From NCBI GenBank assembly GCA_029448655.1, contig JACCLO010000001.1:248001-312000 (forward strand): 64,000 nucleotides of DNA. The letters are read 5' to 3'. A program made the translations under genes and the position numbers. The DNA comes from Wolfiporia cocos (Eukaryota; Basidiomycota; Agaricomycetes; Polyporales; Phaeolaceae). This document shows positions 1-11,197 of the stretch, one piece after another. The number at the start of each line of letters is the position of its first letter. Position 1 is the first letter of the stretch. Under the pieces are notes generated by a model. That model had not been told where the DNA came from and made no database searches. It saw only the letters and a program-made list of their open reading frames with translations.

Positions 1-404
1 GCCATGGCGTTTACTTTCTTTCCATATACCCACAGTTCCACTTCGATAGAGAACGATTTATTGTCGTCTCGAGAATCGTTTCCATGTACATTATACAAAG
101 TGAAAAACTTCAGCGCGAGCGGGTCAGGATAAAAGTATTGTACAGGAGGGGCACGTGTAGCTAGTGTCCTTGTCCTCCGGGCAAAGTCCATTGCCGAGTT
201 ACCGAATATACCGAGATGGGATACCGGGTGACGTACGACCGCCTTATCTTCCCACAAGATAAGGGGTCTCTGTGAAGCCTCTTCGTAGAGGTGCGCTTCT
301 TCGGGGCGCTGTACACTCCCAGCCGCTACGGGGCTGGTGTGTTCTTCACAGAACGTCTTCGAGACGTGTGGTTGGGGCGAGGGGAACCGAGATGGTCCCG
401 ACAT
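1..404 (-). CDS. pol: Start of A1 pol, partial at the window edge
   Basis: N-terminal pol reading frame of copy A1. It begins at the ATG at 402-404 and overlaps the end of gag (stop at 346-348) by about 59 nt, in the +1 frame relative to gag. It matches the first ~135 residues of pol in A2 and A3, ending just before the aspartic protease motif, which is cut by the window edge. How pol is expressed is unclear: either re-initiation at this ATG or +1 frameshifting near the gag stop, where CTG is followed by TGA A. Confidence 0.8.
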   Translation of the reverse strand, partial: MSGPSRFPSPQPHVSKTFCEEHTSPVAAGSVQRPEEAHLYEEASQRPLILWEDKAVVRHPVSHLGIFGNSAMDFARRTRTLATRAPPVQYFYPDPLALKFFTLYNVHGNDSRDDNKSFSIEVELWVYGKKVNAM

Positions 405-473
405 TGGCGACGGTGGTGGCGGGGGCCGAGGGTCCTGCTGAGCTTGAGTCAGCCGTTACTTCTTCCCAGATCG
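346..473 (-). CDS. gag: C-terminal end of A1 gag, separated by the family C insertion
   Basis: The last ~40 codons of A1 gag, ending at the stop 346-348. In A2 and A3 the same residues follow directly after the gag part that A1 carries at 6532 and beyond. The sequence GATCG occurs at 469-473 and again at 6532-6536, which is the TSD of the inserted family C element. Removing the insert and one TSD copy joins the frame without a shift. Confidence 0.88.
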
Positions 474-1569
474 TGTCACAGATTTATCTGGGACTTACAG
501 CATTTTTCCTACGATTATAGCAATTTACCTGGGATTTATACGTCTAACTACCAGTTATCTACGGGTTAACTCCCACTGCCACCACGACAAGCTCTTAACT
601 GGGCTTATCACCACATGACTAGCTTACATAACGCTACGGCACCTTCCGGTCCAATAGCATAGTTACAGCTACGTCATACAGGTCTCGCCCGTCAGAGCAA
701 GACCAGCCACGTCATAGATCCTAGATCATAATGATAGGCCGAGCGCGGCACGCTCGCATAATAATGTCCACAAGTACAAACAGTGCCTCGCGGCCTTGTA
801 CTATTGGGTCGGCCTTCCCGGCTTCCCATCGCCATAAGATCCTAGATCACAATGGCACCTCAGGCGCGCCACGCCTTCGCATAATAATGGCAACACGGCC
901 AAATAGCACTATATTAGCATCAAGGCAATATCGCTATAGGCTACGGCCTTTCTCGGCCTCTCACGGACTCGGCGTTCTCCAAGTCCCGGGCTTCTGCCAT
1001 CACGGCGTTGCCCAAACACCGGTCCTCGCCTCACGGCTAAGACCACCATATGTTCCGGTAACCTTCCGGTCCGGACATATCACATGCTACGGTGCCTGCT
1101 GGCCCAATAGCATTACGACCTCGGCGTTCCGCCTTGGTCAGCACACGATGACCGGCCAATCGCCATTATACCTCACGGTATCCGGCAACCGGCATCCCTT
1201 ATACCCGGGCTGCGCCCGTCTTCACATGTCCATCTAACGATGAGACCACACGCTCTCTCTTTTACCATTGGCTCGGCCATTACCGGCGGGTCACGGCCTT
1301 TGTAGAGTAGTCGTATCACTTGGTCGCCCTTATGGCAACCAAGCCCACACTCCTTATCGGGCATGCACTATACAGTAGCACATGACCCGTTAAATATATG
1401 TATATAAGTAGGGCCTTGACGGCCTATAACTTTAGTTCTATTCTTCTCGGCGTACGCCGTAGAAGAACATTCCACCTACTACAGCGTCTGATAACCTCTA
1501 CCTCACCTCGTCGCCTTAGTTCATCACAAGGATACTGGCGTGGTGAGTCCCACAGAGCCATCTGTGTCA
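474..1569 (+). repeat. 5' LTR of element C
   Basis: 1096-bp long terminal repeat, identical by eye to 5436-6531. It carries a TATA box (TATATAAGTA, 1401-1410) followed about 32 bp later by the likely transcript start (about 1433). The 168-codon frame at 731-1237 occurs in both LTR copies and shows no known motif, so I regard it as chance. Confidence 0.95.
1401..1445 (+). promoter_or_regulatory. Element C promoter TATA box and self-priming donor sequence
   Basis: TATATAAGTA lies at 1401-1410. The 13-mer TAGTTCTATTCTT at 1433-1445, placed where transcription should start, is the exact reverse complement of 1571-1583 just behind the LTR. In Tf1/sushi elements the 5' end of the RNA folds back onto such a site to prime reverse transcription. 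Confidence 0.75.
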
Positions 1570-4500
1570 TAAGAATAGAACTACCTACCCCCCTGCGCCT
1601 CCTTAACTGGTGGCGCCTGGGTTTTTCCTCCTACAGGTGTCTGAGATAGCGCAGGGGCCGCTACTCTCCTGCAAAGAGGATGTATGCTCCGTGGTTGTGG
1701 ATATGGGATACATCGGCGGCGGGCTTAGCGGCCTGCTGCCACCCAGTGGGGCGCTGCTTGCCTAATCAGCAGCATGCGTCCTGCGAACCCGGACTCCAGG
1801 GTTAAGGAGAGGCGCCGGCTTCCTGACAAGGTTGCTGGTGCCAGCGGTTGAGACCCGCCTATTGGGAAAAGGGGACCGTCTGCCTGTGTGCGCGCAGCCC
1901 CCTGTCTTGGCAATCCCTGTTCAGGGACCCAACACTACCAGTAGGATCCCCATAGGGATATGCGCTTCGGCGTATTCCCTTAGTTGGGTGTGGGAATCTT
2001 CCAAAGCCGCCCCCCAGGCGTAAGGGGCCCGCTTGGGATCTCCTTCGGGGAATCCAAGTGGTGAGGCGGTGAGACTCGCAAGGTCAAGCCGGCCGAGGTC
2101 ACTCGCGGTAGCCAATAGCGTAAGTCCTACGGGCAGCTCGGCGTGCGAGCCTGGGTTAAACCGAGTTGGGGCCCCACCGGAAGCATGCGGCGTTGCCCAC
2201 CATCTTTGATGTGTGGAGCGCTCGTGAATGCGCGATCTTAGATCGACGGATGGTTTTTTAGCCCTGATGTGACACCCAGGTGGCTATAGATGGCAAGCCT
2301 TACCACTAAAGCGTGGACCGGTCGCGGTGTAATACTGCGACCACTTTCCAGCTCATCTCCGCGAGGAAATGGGCTGTGTATCCTATTCCCAACCATGTGA
2401 CCCAGCCTGTCAAGCGCTGGCAGTCACCGACTCTCTTTCTAGAAGGAAGTCGCGCGCTTCGATGAAGACACCTGTCGGCTAACTTCCGCGCGGCGTCCTG
2501 ACAAGGGCGCCCCTAACCATGCCCCCGTTCTTCTTGTGTTAGACATGACCACTCAGCGTTGATCGCTGATGACGAGCTCTCTTTCAGGTACCCTGGTATC
2601 CCAGTCCAAAAGTAGATAAATATGTAGTTTTAGCGGCGGCTCCTAGTAGCTTACTTACTTTGTAAAGTAGCTTAGAAACCGTCCAATAGCATTTGTATTC
2701 GCCTCTGGAAATCCTGCGTCACCTGCTGGTTCCCAGGTTATCTAGCCTGGTTAAGGTCGCCTATGTACATAAAAGGCAACCTTTACGTCTTACGGGTACA
2801 CTTAGTCAATCGAAGAACGATACTAGTACCTGTTCCCTTAGACGTAGGATCGCGTACGCTTGGCAAATATATGCTTATAACTATTATTACTATGGGAATG
2901 CCTAAGTACCAAGTCGATTAGGATTCACATAATCCGTCGGCGCCCGTTTGACTTCGGTCTTCGCTCCTGAAAAGGGGATTCGGGTTATTGAGCATCTGTC
3001 ATTTGGTCACATGTCATAAGAACCTTTGAACGGGGGCACCCCTTCCGGTAATGGAATTCCTGACAAGGAAATTACCATCCGTTTGGGAAGAGACGTCTGA
3101 CAAGCGTCTATAAACAATTGGGTACAGCGCTGTTTCCACCAGCCACCCACGTACAAACAGATCGCAACAAGATTACTCCATTGAATCTTGCAATCTGGGT
3201 TAGAGGAAAGGAAAACAAGGGACACACGCTATTGATACGCGTTCCCTTGAAGTGTAGCGGAGGCCGCAAGGCTTCTAGAATCACACTTCATTCGGCATTC
3301 TCGCACAATCGCCGAATCCACACCGGTTTCCAACCGGTTCCCCCCCTGTATTGAAATCGACAATTTCGCACGCCACTCGCAAAATTCGTCACGAGGCTCG
3401 CTACCTCACCTTTGATTTCACTTCGATTCAACTTTTCTCTGTGGGGAGAATAACCGAATTCGAAAAATACACCTTAGCAATTCAATGCGATCGTCCGCAA
3501 AAGGTCTCGAAGAAGCACTCGAAAACTTCCAGAGATAACAAGGGAGCCCCCCTTATTAGGACAATCAAGCCGATTTGGCAATCGGTTATCATTTATTTGC
3601 TTGGTTTACGGAAACCTACGCCGTCGAGACGCGTAATAAATAAATCCGGATCTGTATCCTTACGACAAGAAAGGATTACATCTCGTCACTACATCGAATA
3701 TGGGCCTGGAAAACCCTTCGATTCCGACAAACTAGGGCTTGGAAACCTTAGTATAAAAATCTGGTCGCATATGCGAGCGACTACTGGATACAGCCTTATA
3801 TGGATATACGACAAGAATACCTTAGGCCCACATCCACCCACCCTTATCTGGGTATAGAGGCGGTTTAACCTCTTTAAAAACCAAAACCATCTGGATAGGT
3901 TCGATCGGGAGATCAAACGTGAAAGAGGGGGTGGAAACCCTAATTTCGCACCTAGGACCTTAACAAGTCCACTATCCCACGCTTACAAATGTACCTTACG
4001 GTCATTAAAGCAACAAACGACATGCACTAAGAGGCCTGATTACCCTCATTCATGCTCGTACTGTCCTATTCGTATATGGACGACAACCCTGTAATAGGAA
4101 TATAGTAGCTATCTATCCAATAGCGAAATATATCCTCCCCCACGATCATCCCAGTTCCCACGCTTACAATGTCATACTCAATCGAAGAACGACTTTAACG
4201 ACATACAAGCACATTGGAAACTACCGTCATCGCCACCACGTGACTTTAGCCCTTACGGGATATACCTTTACGAGACAACTCCTGACAAGGATGTATGTTC
4301 TCACGGTTACCCAATAAGGCCTCACTACGGCAACGACATTACAGTCTAGGGAATACAATCATAAGCATTGACCATAATGCACAATGATTAGTACCTATAC
4401 TATGGGGTTTTACACGAGAAGCCTACTCGTTAATAAATAGTGCATACAACCACGAAGGCACAGCTTCATCCCGGAACTTACGACTCCGAAGAGATCGCTA

Positions 4501-5435
4501 CATAGAAGCAATCTAACTAGGGGACACAACCCCTGTAACAAATGGGCATTGACAAATGTCACACGCTTAGTACTTGCGATACTAGGGAGGCGACGCCTCA
4601 TAAACGTTCATAAGGCGACGTCCTTTAATAACCGTTCAACCGCATAAGTCGTACAAAGTAGGATTACCCCTGTACAAGCACAAAGCCTAAGACACCCGCC
4701 ACGCGAATGAAGGAACTTGCAATCCCATTCACCGCTAGGCAATAGACGTCGAAAAAGCACCGCTATGCTACATTCAATGGGTACTACGCATAAGCAACAT
4801 ATCCGCCAAAGGGCTCGAAGAGACACTAGAAAATCTCCAGAGCTAACAGTGAAGCCCTCACTCTAAGGAATATCGCACAATGCTATCCGAAACACGTACA
4901 ACGACACAATGCACCCTCCAATACGCTTGGCAAGCTATTAGGAGTACAGATTACTAGTAGACTCAAAGGCACTATATGAGGAACATTTCCATATCGCCTT
5001 CTACTACGAGTAACGTCATAAGCAAAAGCAACAATCCGACAAAGGTCGCGAAAAGGCACTTGAACACCTTCAGCGATAACAGGAGAGCCCCTCCTTCTAG
5101 GATCCGCGTGCACAATGACAATACACTCTAGTAACACGACTACAATTCCCAAACAACGGCATTTGACCTTTCGGTCATCACGCGTTGATAATCGCTAGTA
5201 ACGGCATTTAGCGCTTCGCTATCACGCGTTACAAATCAATAAGGAATAAAAATCGCCTTCCACGCTCAGGTTCCACCACAAGCCCTGAAACTCCCATTTA
5301 TCCCTGTTCAATTGACAAATTGAAGCAGCACCATAACGGCATTTGACACATCGTCATCACGCGTTATACCGCTCTTGGGACGTACATAATGAGGAATAGT
5401 TTCATCAGGGACGATGAAACCTAAAGCGGGGGTAA
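1570..5435 (+). other. Internal region of element C: leader plus non-coding body
   Basis: About 3.9 kb. The first ~850 bp is a structured, GC-rich leader related to the family A leader. The rest is more AT-rich and has no credible coding frame; the ORFs of 60-168 codons here match nothing I recognise. A ~65-bp motif occurs three times (about 3498-3560, 4800-4866, 5037-5102), and an imperfect inverted motif containing GGCATTT and CACGCGTT occurs three times (about 5153-5190, 5203-5233, 5334-5367). The polypurine tract lies just before the 3' LTR. Confidence 0.75.
1571..1583 (+). other. Element C primer binding site, self-primed type
   Basis: AAGAATAGAACTA starts two bases after the LTR end (1569). 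It is the exact complement of 1433-1445 in the same LTR. It has no TGG start typical of sites for tRNA primers. The placement fits Tf1-type self-priming. Confidence 0.75.
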
Positions 5436-6531
5436 TGTCACAGATTTATCTGGGACTTACAGCATTTTTCCTACGATTATAGCAATTTACCTGGGATTTA
5501 TACGTCTAACTACCAGTTATCTACGGGTTAACTCCCACTGCCACCACGACAAGCTCTTAACTGGGCTTATCACCACATGACTAGCTTACATAACGCTACG
5601 GCACCTTCCGGTCCAATAGCATAGTTACAGCTACGTCATACAGGTCTCGCCCGTCAGAGCAAGACCAGCCACGTCATAGATCCTAGATCATAATGATAGG
5701 CCGAGCGCGGCACGCTCGCATAATAATGTCCACAAGTACAAACAGTGCCTCGCGGCCTTGTACTATTGGGTCGGCCTTCCCGGCTTCCCATCGCCATAAG
5801 ATCCTAGATCACAATGGCACCTCAGGCGCGCCACGCCTTCGCATAATAATGGCAACACGGCCAAATAGCACTATATTAGCATCAAGGCAATATCGCTATA
5901 GGCTACGGCCTTTCTCGGCCTCTCACGGACTCGGCGTTCTCCAAGTCCCGGGCTTCTGCCATCACGGCGTTGCCCAAACACCGGTCCTCGCCTCACGGCT
6001 AAGACCACCATATGTTCCGGTAACCTTCCGGTCCGGACATATCACATGCTACGGTGCCTGCTGGCCCAATAGCATTACGACCTCGGCGTTCCGCCTTGGT
6101 CAGCACACGATGACCGGCCAATCGCCATTATACCTCACGGTATCCGGCAACCGGCATCCCTTATACCCGGGCTGCGCCCGTCTTCACATGTCCATCTAAC
6201 GATGAGACCACACGCTCTCTCTTTTACCATTGGCTCGGCCATTACCGGCGGGTCACGGCCTTTGTAGAGTAGTCGTATCACTTGGTCGCCCTTATGGCAA
6301 CCAAGCCCACACTCCTTATCGGGCATGCACTATACAGTAGCACATGACCCGTTAAATATATGTATATAAGTAGGGCCTTGACGGCCTATAACTTTAGTTC
6401 TATTCTTCTCGGCGTACGCCGTAGAAGAACATTCCACCTACTACAGCGTCTGATAACCTCTACCTCACCTCGTCGCCTTAGTTCATCACAAGGATACTGG
6501 CGTGGTGAGTCCCACAGAGCCATCTGTGTCA
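5436..6531 (+). repeat. 3' LTR of element C
   Basis: Second 1096-bp LTR, identical by eye to 474-1569. It is preceded by a purine-rich tract ending GGGGGTAA and followed by the TSD GATCG. Confidence 0.95.
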
Positions 6532-8406
6532 GATCGTTCGGGCACGATACGTCTTGCCATCCGCGGGGGGCGCCGAGTACGGCTTCTTGCCAGAAGCCTG
6601 TCCCTTTCCACTACCCGAAGGAGCAGCCGTGGTCTTTCCAGACGCGGCAGCTGCATCCTTCGCCCTTTGTTGTTCGGCCCGCTGAGCAGCAGGCACGAAC
6701 GTTCCCGCAGCCTTGTCCGCGGCAAGCTTAGGACACTTGTTGAAATAGTGTCCCGTCTGCTTGCAGTAAGTGCAGACGGCGTTGGTGGTGTCGGCGGGGG
6801 CTTTGGCGGGCGCCTTTCCTTTATCCTTCTTTTTCTCCGACTTCTTCGCAGAAGCGGAGGACGTCTCCTTCTTTTCGGCAGGTGCCGAGTCCTTCTTGCC
6901 GGCCTTCTCGAAGATCGAACCCTTGATCTTGTCCGGATATGACGTTTGGTACATTTCCAGGGCGAAGTCGATGAGGGGCTCGATGTCGGTTGGGGCCTTG
7001 AAGAAGGGGGTCTTGCCAAGGACGTTTAAGGTGTCCTTAACCTTTTCCGGGAGAGTCTCGGTGAATTCCCACACCAGAGTCTCGTTGGCGGTTTCGGAGA
7101 GTCGGCCAAGGGTGCGGAACCGTTCGCAGTAATTGAAGTAGTTCGATTCTGCGAGTTCCTTACCCTTGGTACCGTAGTAGCCGCGAATTTCCTTCTTGGC
7201 TATCTCCTTATCCGTCATTTTCCCATATTGCACCATTACGGATTTGGTGAAGTCCTCCCAGGTGCCGAGAGGTTCACCGTTTCCTGCCTTCTTGATGAGA
7301 GGCGAGAAAAATTTGTATGCGTCCCCTGTGACGCGGAAGAGGGCCGTGGTGATACGGTCATGGTCATCGTAGACCCTGAGCGTACCGAAGTACAGGCCCA
7401 TTTTCTCCACCCATTCTTGCGCAGTCACCTTTCCAGATGACCCGGAGAATTCGGGGGGAGGGGGGATTTTCAGGTTTTGAGGCAGACCTGGAATCTGCGG
7501 GGCGACGGCTGCTGCGGCAGCGGCTGCAGCTTGTGCGGCGGCAGCGGCCTCGGCTGCACGGGCTTGAGCATTGCCGGGGGCCGGTGCTGAGTCTTCCGGG
7601 GGCGTGCGGGCGCCGGGAGGGTTGGGGACGGAGGGGTTCTTGCGATTCCTCCGAAGTTCTTCCTCAACTTTCTCCATACGCTCGGCGAACGCATCCTCGA
7701 GGTCGTCCAGCCGGGACCGGTAGTCCTTTCGGAGCTGCTTCTCCATTTCGGAGAGCTTGGCGGTGTACTCCTGTCGGAGTTCCTTGCCGAGGTCCACCAT
7801 GGTGGATAATACCTCGTTCCGGACCGAATTGACCGCTTCGTGTAGCTCGTCTTGGGCCTTCTGTTCGATTGCCCTGGATTGCCCAGCCAGGGAATCGATT
7901 CGTTCATGGATACGCTCCAGGCGGGCGTGCACCATTCGACCTAGGGTGTCGGTGGTGTCATGGCTTATGGCCGCACTTCGTTGTACGGCGGCATCGATGA
8001 TTGGCCCATGTATGGACCCATCCACCTTGTGGTGTTCCTCCTCAGGAAGGTACGCCTTGAGGTTGTTCTCGACAGCGACATTGGTCTGTCGTGTCGGACC
8101 CGAAAATTCCATTTCCAGGGTGGTGGCGGGCCCGATAGGGCGAGTTCGACGAGCCGGTGGGTACCCGGCAATGGGGGAGCCTGGGCGTGTACCCATGGGG
8201 TTGGTCGGAGATTCCCTTTGCGGGGGAGCGAACTCCGGCATTTCCTCTTCTCCTTCCTCTTCCTCTTCTTCTCCCTCGCTTAGGTGCTCCAGCGTCACCA
8301 GTTGCTGGGTTCCCGAGGGACCAGCTACCGGTGTCACCGGGCCTTCTGAGCGGAGGCGCATCTTGCGGGGAGCGAGGGGAGTGCTGACGGAGGAGGTGGA
8401 AGACAT
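6532..8406 (-). CDS. gag: Gag polyprotein of copy A1, main part
   Basis: Structural gag protein, about 625 residues here plus ~40 at 346-473. It has an acidic, Glu-rich N-terminal region, a predicted helical or coiled segment (about residues 140-230), an Ala-rich linker, a gypsy-type capsid domain (GKVTAQEWVEKM region), a Lys/Ala-rich tail and a canonical CX2CX4HX4C zinc knuckle (CTYCKQTGHYFNKC). I place the start at 8406 (MSSTSS) and not at the upstream ATG used in frame in A2. In A1 four extra A bases (a run before the ATG) put that upstream ATG out of frame, so the inner start is the one shared by all copies. Interrupted by element C. Confidence 0.9.
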
Positions 8407-8554
8407 TTTTTGTGAATCTGTTTGTGACGAATGTTAGTTTCCGGTTACTCATTGTCTTAGATTCTTAAGAAGGGATTGGGTTTTGAAAGCTGCGACTTTT
8501 GTTATAGATCATACTCGCACTCTATTTCAGAGTTAAAAGATGATAGTATTTCTA

Positions 8555-9478
8555 CTATACAATCGCGAGTATATCCTCTTCTAACGAAGTAGTTGAGGGC
8601 CCTGCCACCTTGTCAGGTGGTGTTACACCGAAGGCAAAAGTAATTTGTAGCGCTACGCATTCTGCTACGATACGAGCTAAGTCCGTACGCCAATCCAAAA
8701 AGGAAATATTGCCGAGCTGTTTGCAATACTTTTTCATAATTCTCCAGTCTCTATTGGTGATCCTTCCTCGTCTCGCTCTATCCTTTACGTTATCCACCAA
8801 GTCCTCCAATTCTACTACCATAGTATGGAAACGCATGTCGTTTTCCATATGGAAGCCTGGGTAATTAGGGGGGTGGTTGGCGAGAGGGGTAAGACGAGTG
8901 AGGGTGCCTTCTAGCATGGGAATAACTTGATCGCATGCTTGGAGGGGTTTCTTCTTCCCGAAGACGAGGGAAGGGTCGAGAATCTTGTGGTTGGCCGGAA
9001 CAGAAGGTCCGGCCGCCGGGCTGGAGAGACGGAGGGCCAGTGAAGAAGCTGCTTGCTTGGCTTCCTTGGCGGCTTGCTTGGCGGCGATTCGCTTATTCAG
9101 CTTATCGCGGGCGAGCTTGAGCTTGTTGAGTTCGCGGAGTTCGATAAGGTTTTCCATGGCGGTAATGGAAGCGGCTAACTTCTCTTCCTCTGTCCAGATA
9201 CGCTTAGCGAGCGGAACTGGTTTGGGAGGTCGAGGAGTGGGTTTCCCAGCCTCAGCAATGTGCTTTGGCATGTGGACGGGAATCTCCCAAAGATGGAGTT
9301 TCCCAGTGTAATCTTCCTTTACAGGAAGCGTGTAGGTGACGTCCTCTGCCCGAGGAATGTCGGCGGTGTCGATGCGGCTGAGAAGGGACCGCTTCGCCGG
9401 TTTGACGTAAGGGGCAGTGGAGGAGCCACGGGTGCGACGGGTAACGCGGGGCATGATTCTAGAAAGTGCAGCCTTCAT
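8555..9478 (-). CDS. ORF1 of copy A1, unrecognised accessory protein
   Basis: 307-residue frame upstream of gag, also present in A2 (32838-33761) and A3 (53382 onward). I recognise no family. It is basic at the N-terminus, has a charged, Ala/Lys-rich segment likely to form a coiled coil (about residues 105-150), and a conserved C-terminal half with many Trp, His and Asp residues (such as FHMENDMRFHTMVVELEDL). In the first ~110 codons, A1 and A2 differ at about 14 synonymous third positions but only one or two amino acids. This shows purifying selection and a real protein. It ends about 150 bp before gag. A role in RNA binding or particle assembly is only a guess. Confidence 0.85.
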   Translation of the reverse strand: MKAALSRIMPRVTRRTRGSSTAPYVKPAKRSLLSRIDTADIPRAEDVTYTLPVKEDYTGKLHLWEIPVHMPKHIAEAGKPTPRPPKPVPLAKRIWTEEEKLAASITAMENLIELRELNKLKLARDKLNKRIAAKQAAKEAKQAASSLALRLSSPAAGPSVPANHKILDPSLVFGKKKPLQACDQVIPMLEGTLTRLTPLANHPPNYPGFHMENDMRFHTMVVELEDLVDNVKDRARRGRITNRDWRIMKKYCKQLGNISFLDWRTDLARIVAECVALQITFAFGVTPPDKVAGPSTTSLEEDILAIV

Positions 9479-10498
9479 GAGAAACGAAGTTTCCCAGTGA
9501 TACGTCCAAGAACAGGAATAGAAGGGATTATGTAAGGTAGGGTAGTGGACTCCTTTTCAGGAGCAAAGAAGGTGTACTACGGGGCATAATTACTCTTATG
9601 TTGCGCGCAAACCCTGTGCCGAGACGGCGCGGATATTCGCATGACCCTAACGGTCAGAGGCGCCGACTCCAGGGGTAGAGTTGCTGACTGCCAGGCCGGT
9701 TCCTGGGTCAGATGATTGGGAATCGGATACACGACACCGCCCCGGAGGGACGCTGCCGGAAAGTGGCTGGGATTTTACATCCCTTAGCCTGTCCATGCTT
9801 CAACAATGAGGTTGCCGTCTGTAGCCACATGGGTGTCACATCAGGGCTAAAAAACCACTGTCGATCTAAGATCGCGAGACAGCAGCGCTCCACATCCCGA
9901 AGGAGTGGGCCACGCGCTTCTCTTCCAATGGGGCCCCAAATCCGTTTGACCCATGCTCGCACGCCGAGCTGCCCGGAGGACTTATGCTATTGGCTACCGC
10001 GAGTGACCTATGGCAGGGTGATTTTTTACGTCACCCCCCTCACTGCTTTTCCCATAACGGGTTCAAAGCAGGTCCCTTACGCCTGGGAGGCGGCTTTGGA
10101 AAATTCCCATGCCATCATAATGATGACCCTGTGGATAGTGATGGGGCGCTGAACAACGCTTGCCATGACAGGGGGTTGGGCGCACACAGGCAGACCGTCC
10201 CCTTTTCTCCACAGGCGGGTCTTAACCGCGCATAGTCCAAGCTTGTCAGCGAGGACCATGTCTCCTTGACCCTGGAGTCCGGGTTAGGTAGGCCTCCTAC
10301 CTAAAAAGGCGGTGTGGCTTCCCTGGTTGCCTATCCTCTGCCGAGGATGGCGATGTATCCCCCAGATCTCAACTATCATCCCAATCGCCTTGTCAGGCAG
10401 AAAGGGATGTGCGCAGCAACAAGTAATAGCCCCTGTAGGATAGAAACCCAGACCCAAGCGCAAGCGCAAGGGCGGGGGTAGGGGGAGATTTGTTCTTA
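9479..10498 (-). other. Leader (5' UTR) of copy A1
   Basis: About 1 kb between the 5' LTR and ORF1, without a credible coding frame. It is GC-rich, holds several short inverted repeats, and is closely conserved in A2 and A3 and more distantly in element C. The self-complementary primer site lies next to the LTR (about 10486-10496 read on the minus strand). Likely contains packaging or reverse transcription signals (inference). Confidence 0.7.
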
Positions 10499-11197
10499 TG
10501 ACACAGACTAGACTGTGGGACTCACACTATAACCTTATAGGCGACTTGAAGATGTTGCAGAAGGTTGGTGAGGAGGCTAGTGGGCGCAAGCAGAGATGGT
10601 ATGTAACTGTGCGAATGCAGAGAACAAATCTAAGGCTTATCCGCAGTGATAGCCCTACTTATATACATGCATTGTTTGGTTACCAGTAAGGGAGCCAAAC
10701 ATGAAGACGGTCTGTGCGCAGACATAACTAATACAGCTAAGTCGTAAACTACAATAGACCATGTGCGCCGGTAATGGCCGCACCAGTAAGATCGTTTGTT
10801 TGGACCGTAGGTCCATGTTGTGGAAGTGGCTGTAGCTACGTTAGTAAGCCATGCATGTGATTCTTATATACCGGCATCGGGATATGAGTAATCGTAAAGG
10901 CATTGGCATGTGATAACGAGCGGGCCGCTTATCCAATTGTACTGACATAGCCCGGTATCGGGATATGAGCAAAGCGCGTGACACCGGAGGTTAGTCCGCT
11001 GAGTCATTGACGCGTAAAACCGTGTTATGTACGTGTTGTTATGACAAGTGGACGTATACCGCGTTGTGTACGTGTTGTTTGGTTGCGTGTACGTGTAGAC
11101 GGGCGCTTAGCGGCGTAAATGTCTACAAGGTCGTAGAAATACCAGATAAATAGGTAAAAATACGGGAAAAATAGTGGCATGTCCCAAATCTGTGACA
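10499..11197 (-). repeat. 5' LTR of copy A1
   Basis: 699-bp LTR in reverse orientation, starting TGACACAG and ending CTGTGACA on the plus strand. Same length as both A2 LTRs (31118-31816 and 42307-43005). It has the same TATA box and AGATTTGTTCT start motif as A2. Confidence 0.95.

Larger units (their letters stand above)
474..6531 (+). mobile_element. Family C non-autonomous LTR retrotransposon (LARD-like), complete
   Basis: Complete LTR element of 6058 bp. The two 1096-bp LTRs begin TGTCACAGATT and end CTGTGTCA; I noticed no difference between them, and the ORFs inside them are identical. TSDs are GATCG (469-473 and 6532-6536). The internal region (1570-5435) contains no gag, protease, RT or integrase frame, the longest open frame being 168 codons with no recognised motif. 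It has a self-complementary primer site just after the 5' LTR and a polypurine tract (about 5425-5435) just before the 3' LTR. Its leader (about 1820-2420) is clearly related to that of family A, so it is probably mobilised by family A proteins. It is a recent insertion, judging by the LTR identity. Confidence 0.92.
1..11197 (-). mobile_element. Family A Ty3/gypsy element, copy A1 (3' part beyond the window)
   Basis: Reverse-strand autonomous gypsy element read from right to left: 5' LTR (10499-11197), leader, ORF1 (8555-9478), gag (8406 down to 6532, then 473 down to 346) and the first part of pol (404 down to 1). The rest of pol and the 3' LTR lie left of the window. Family C is inserted at 474-6531. 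The right end abuts the capsid-coding part of family B gag at 11198, so A1 landed in B. The matching TSD (expected CAAAG) would be outside the window. Copies A2 and A3 confirm the order of parts. Confidence 0.93.

Noticed and set aside
731..1237. 168-codon open frame in the LTR of C, repeated at 5693-6199
   Set aside because: It lies in an LTR, the two copies are identical because the LTRs are, and no motif is visible. Length is unremarkable for GC-rich sequence.
3351..3857. 168-codon frame in the interior of C
   Set aside because: No similarity to any retroelement protein, no supporting copy, and low-complexity composition.
7757..8437. Long antisense frame (226 codons) over A1 gag; similar ones over A2 and A3 gag
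   Set aside because: A shadow of the GC-rich gag codons; the composition follows the sense strand and no protein-like features are present.
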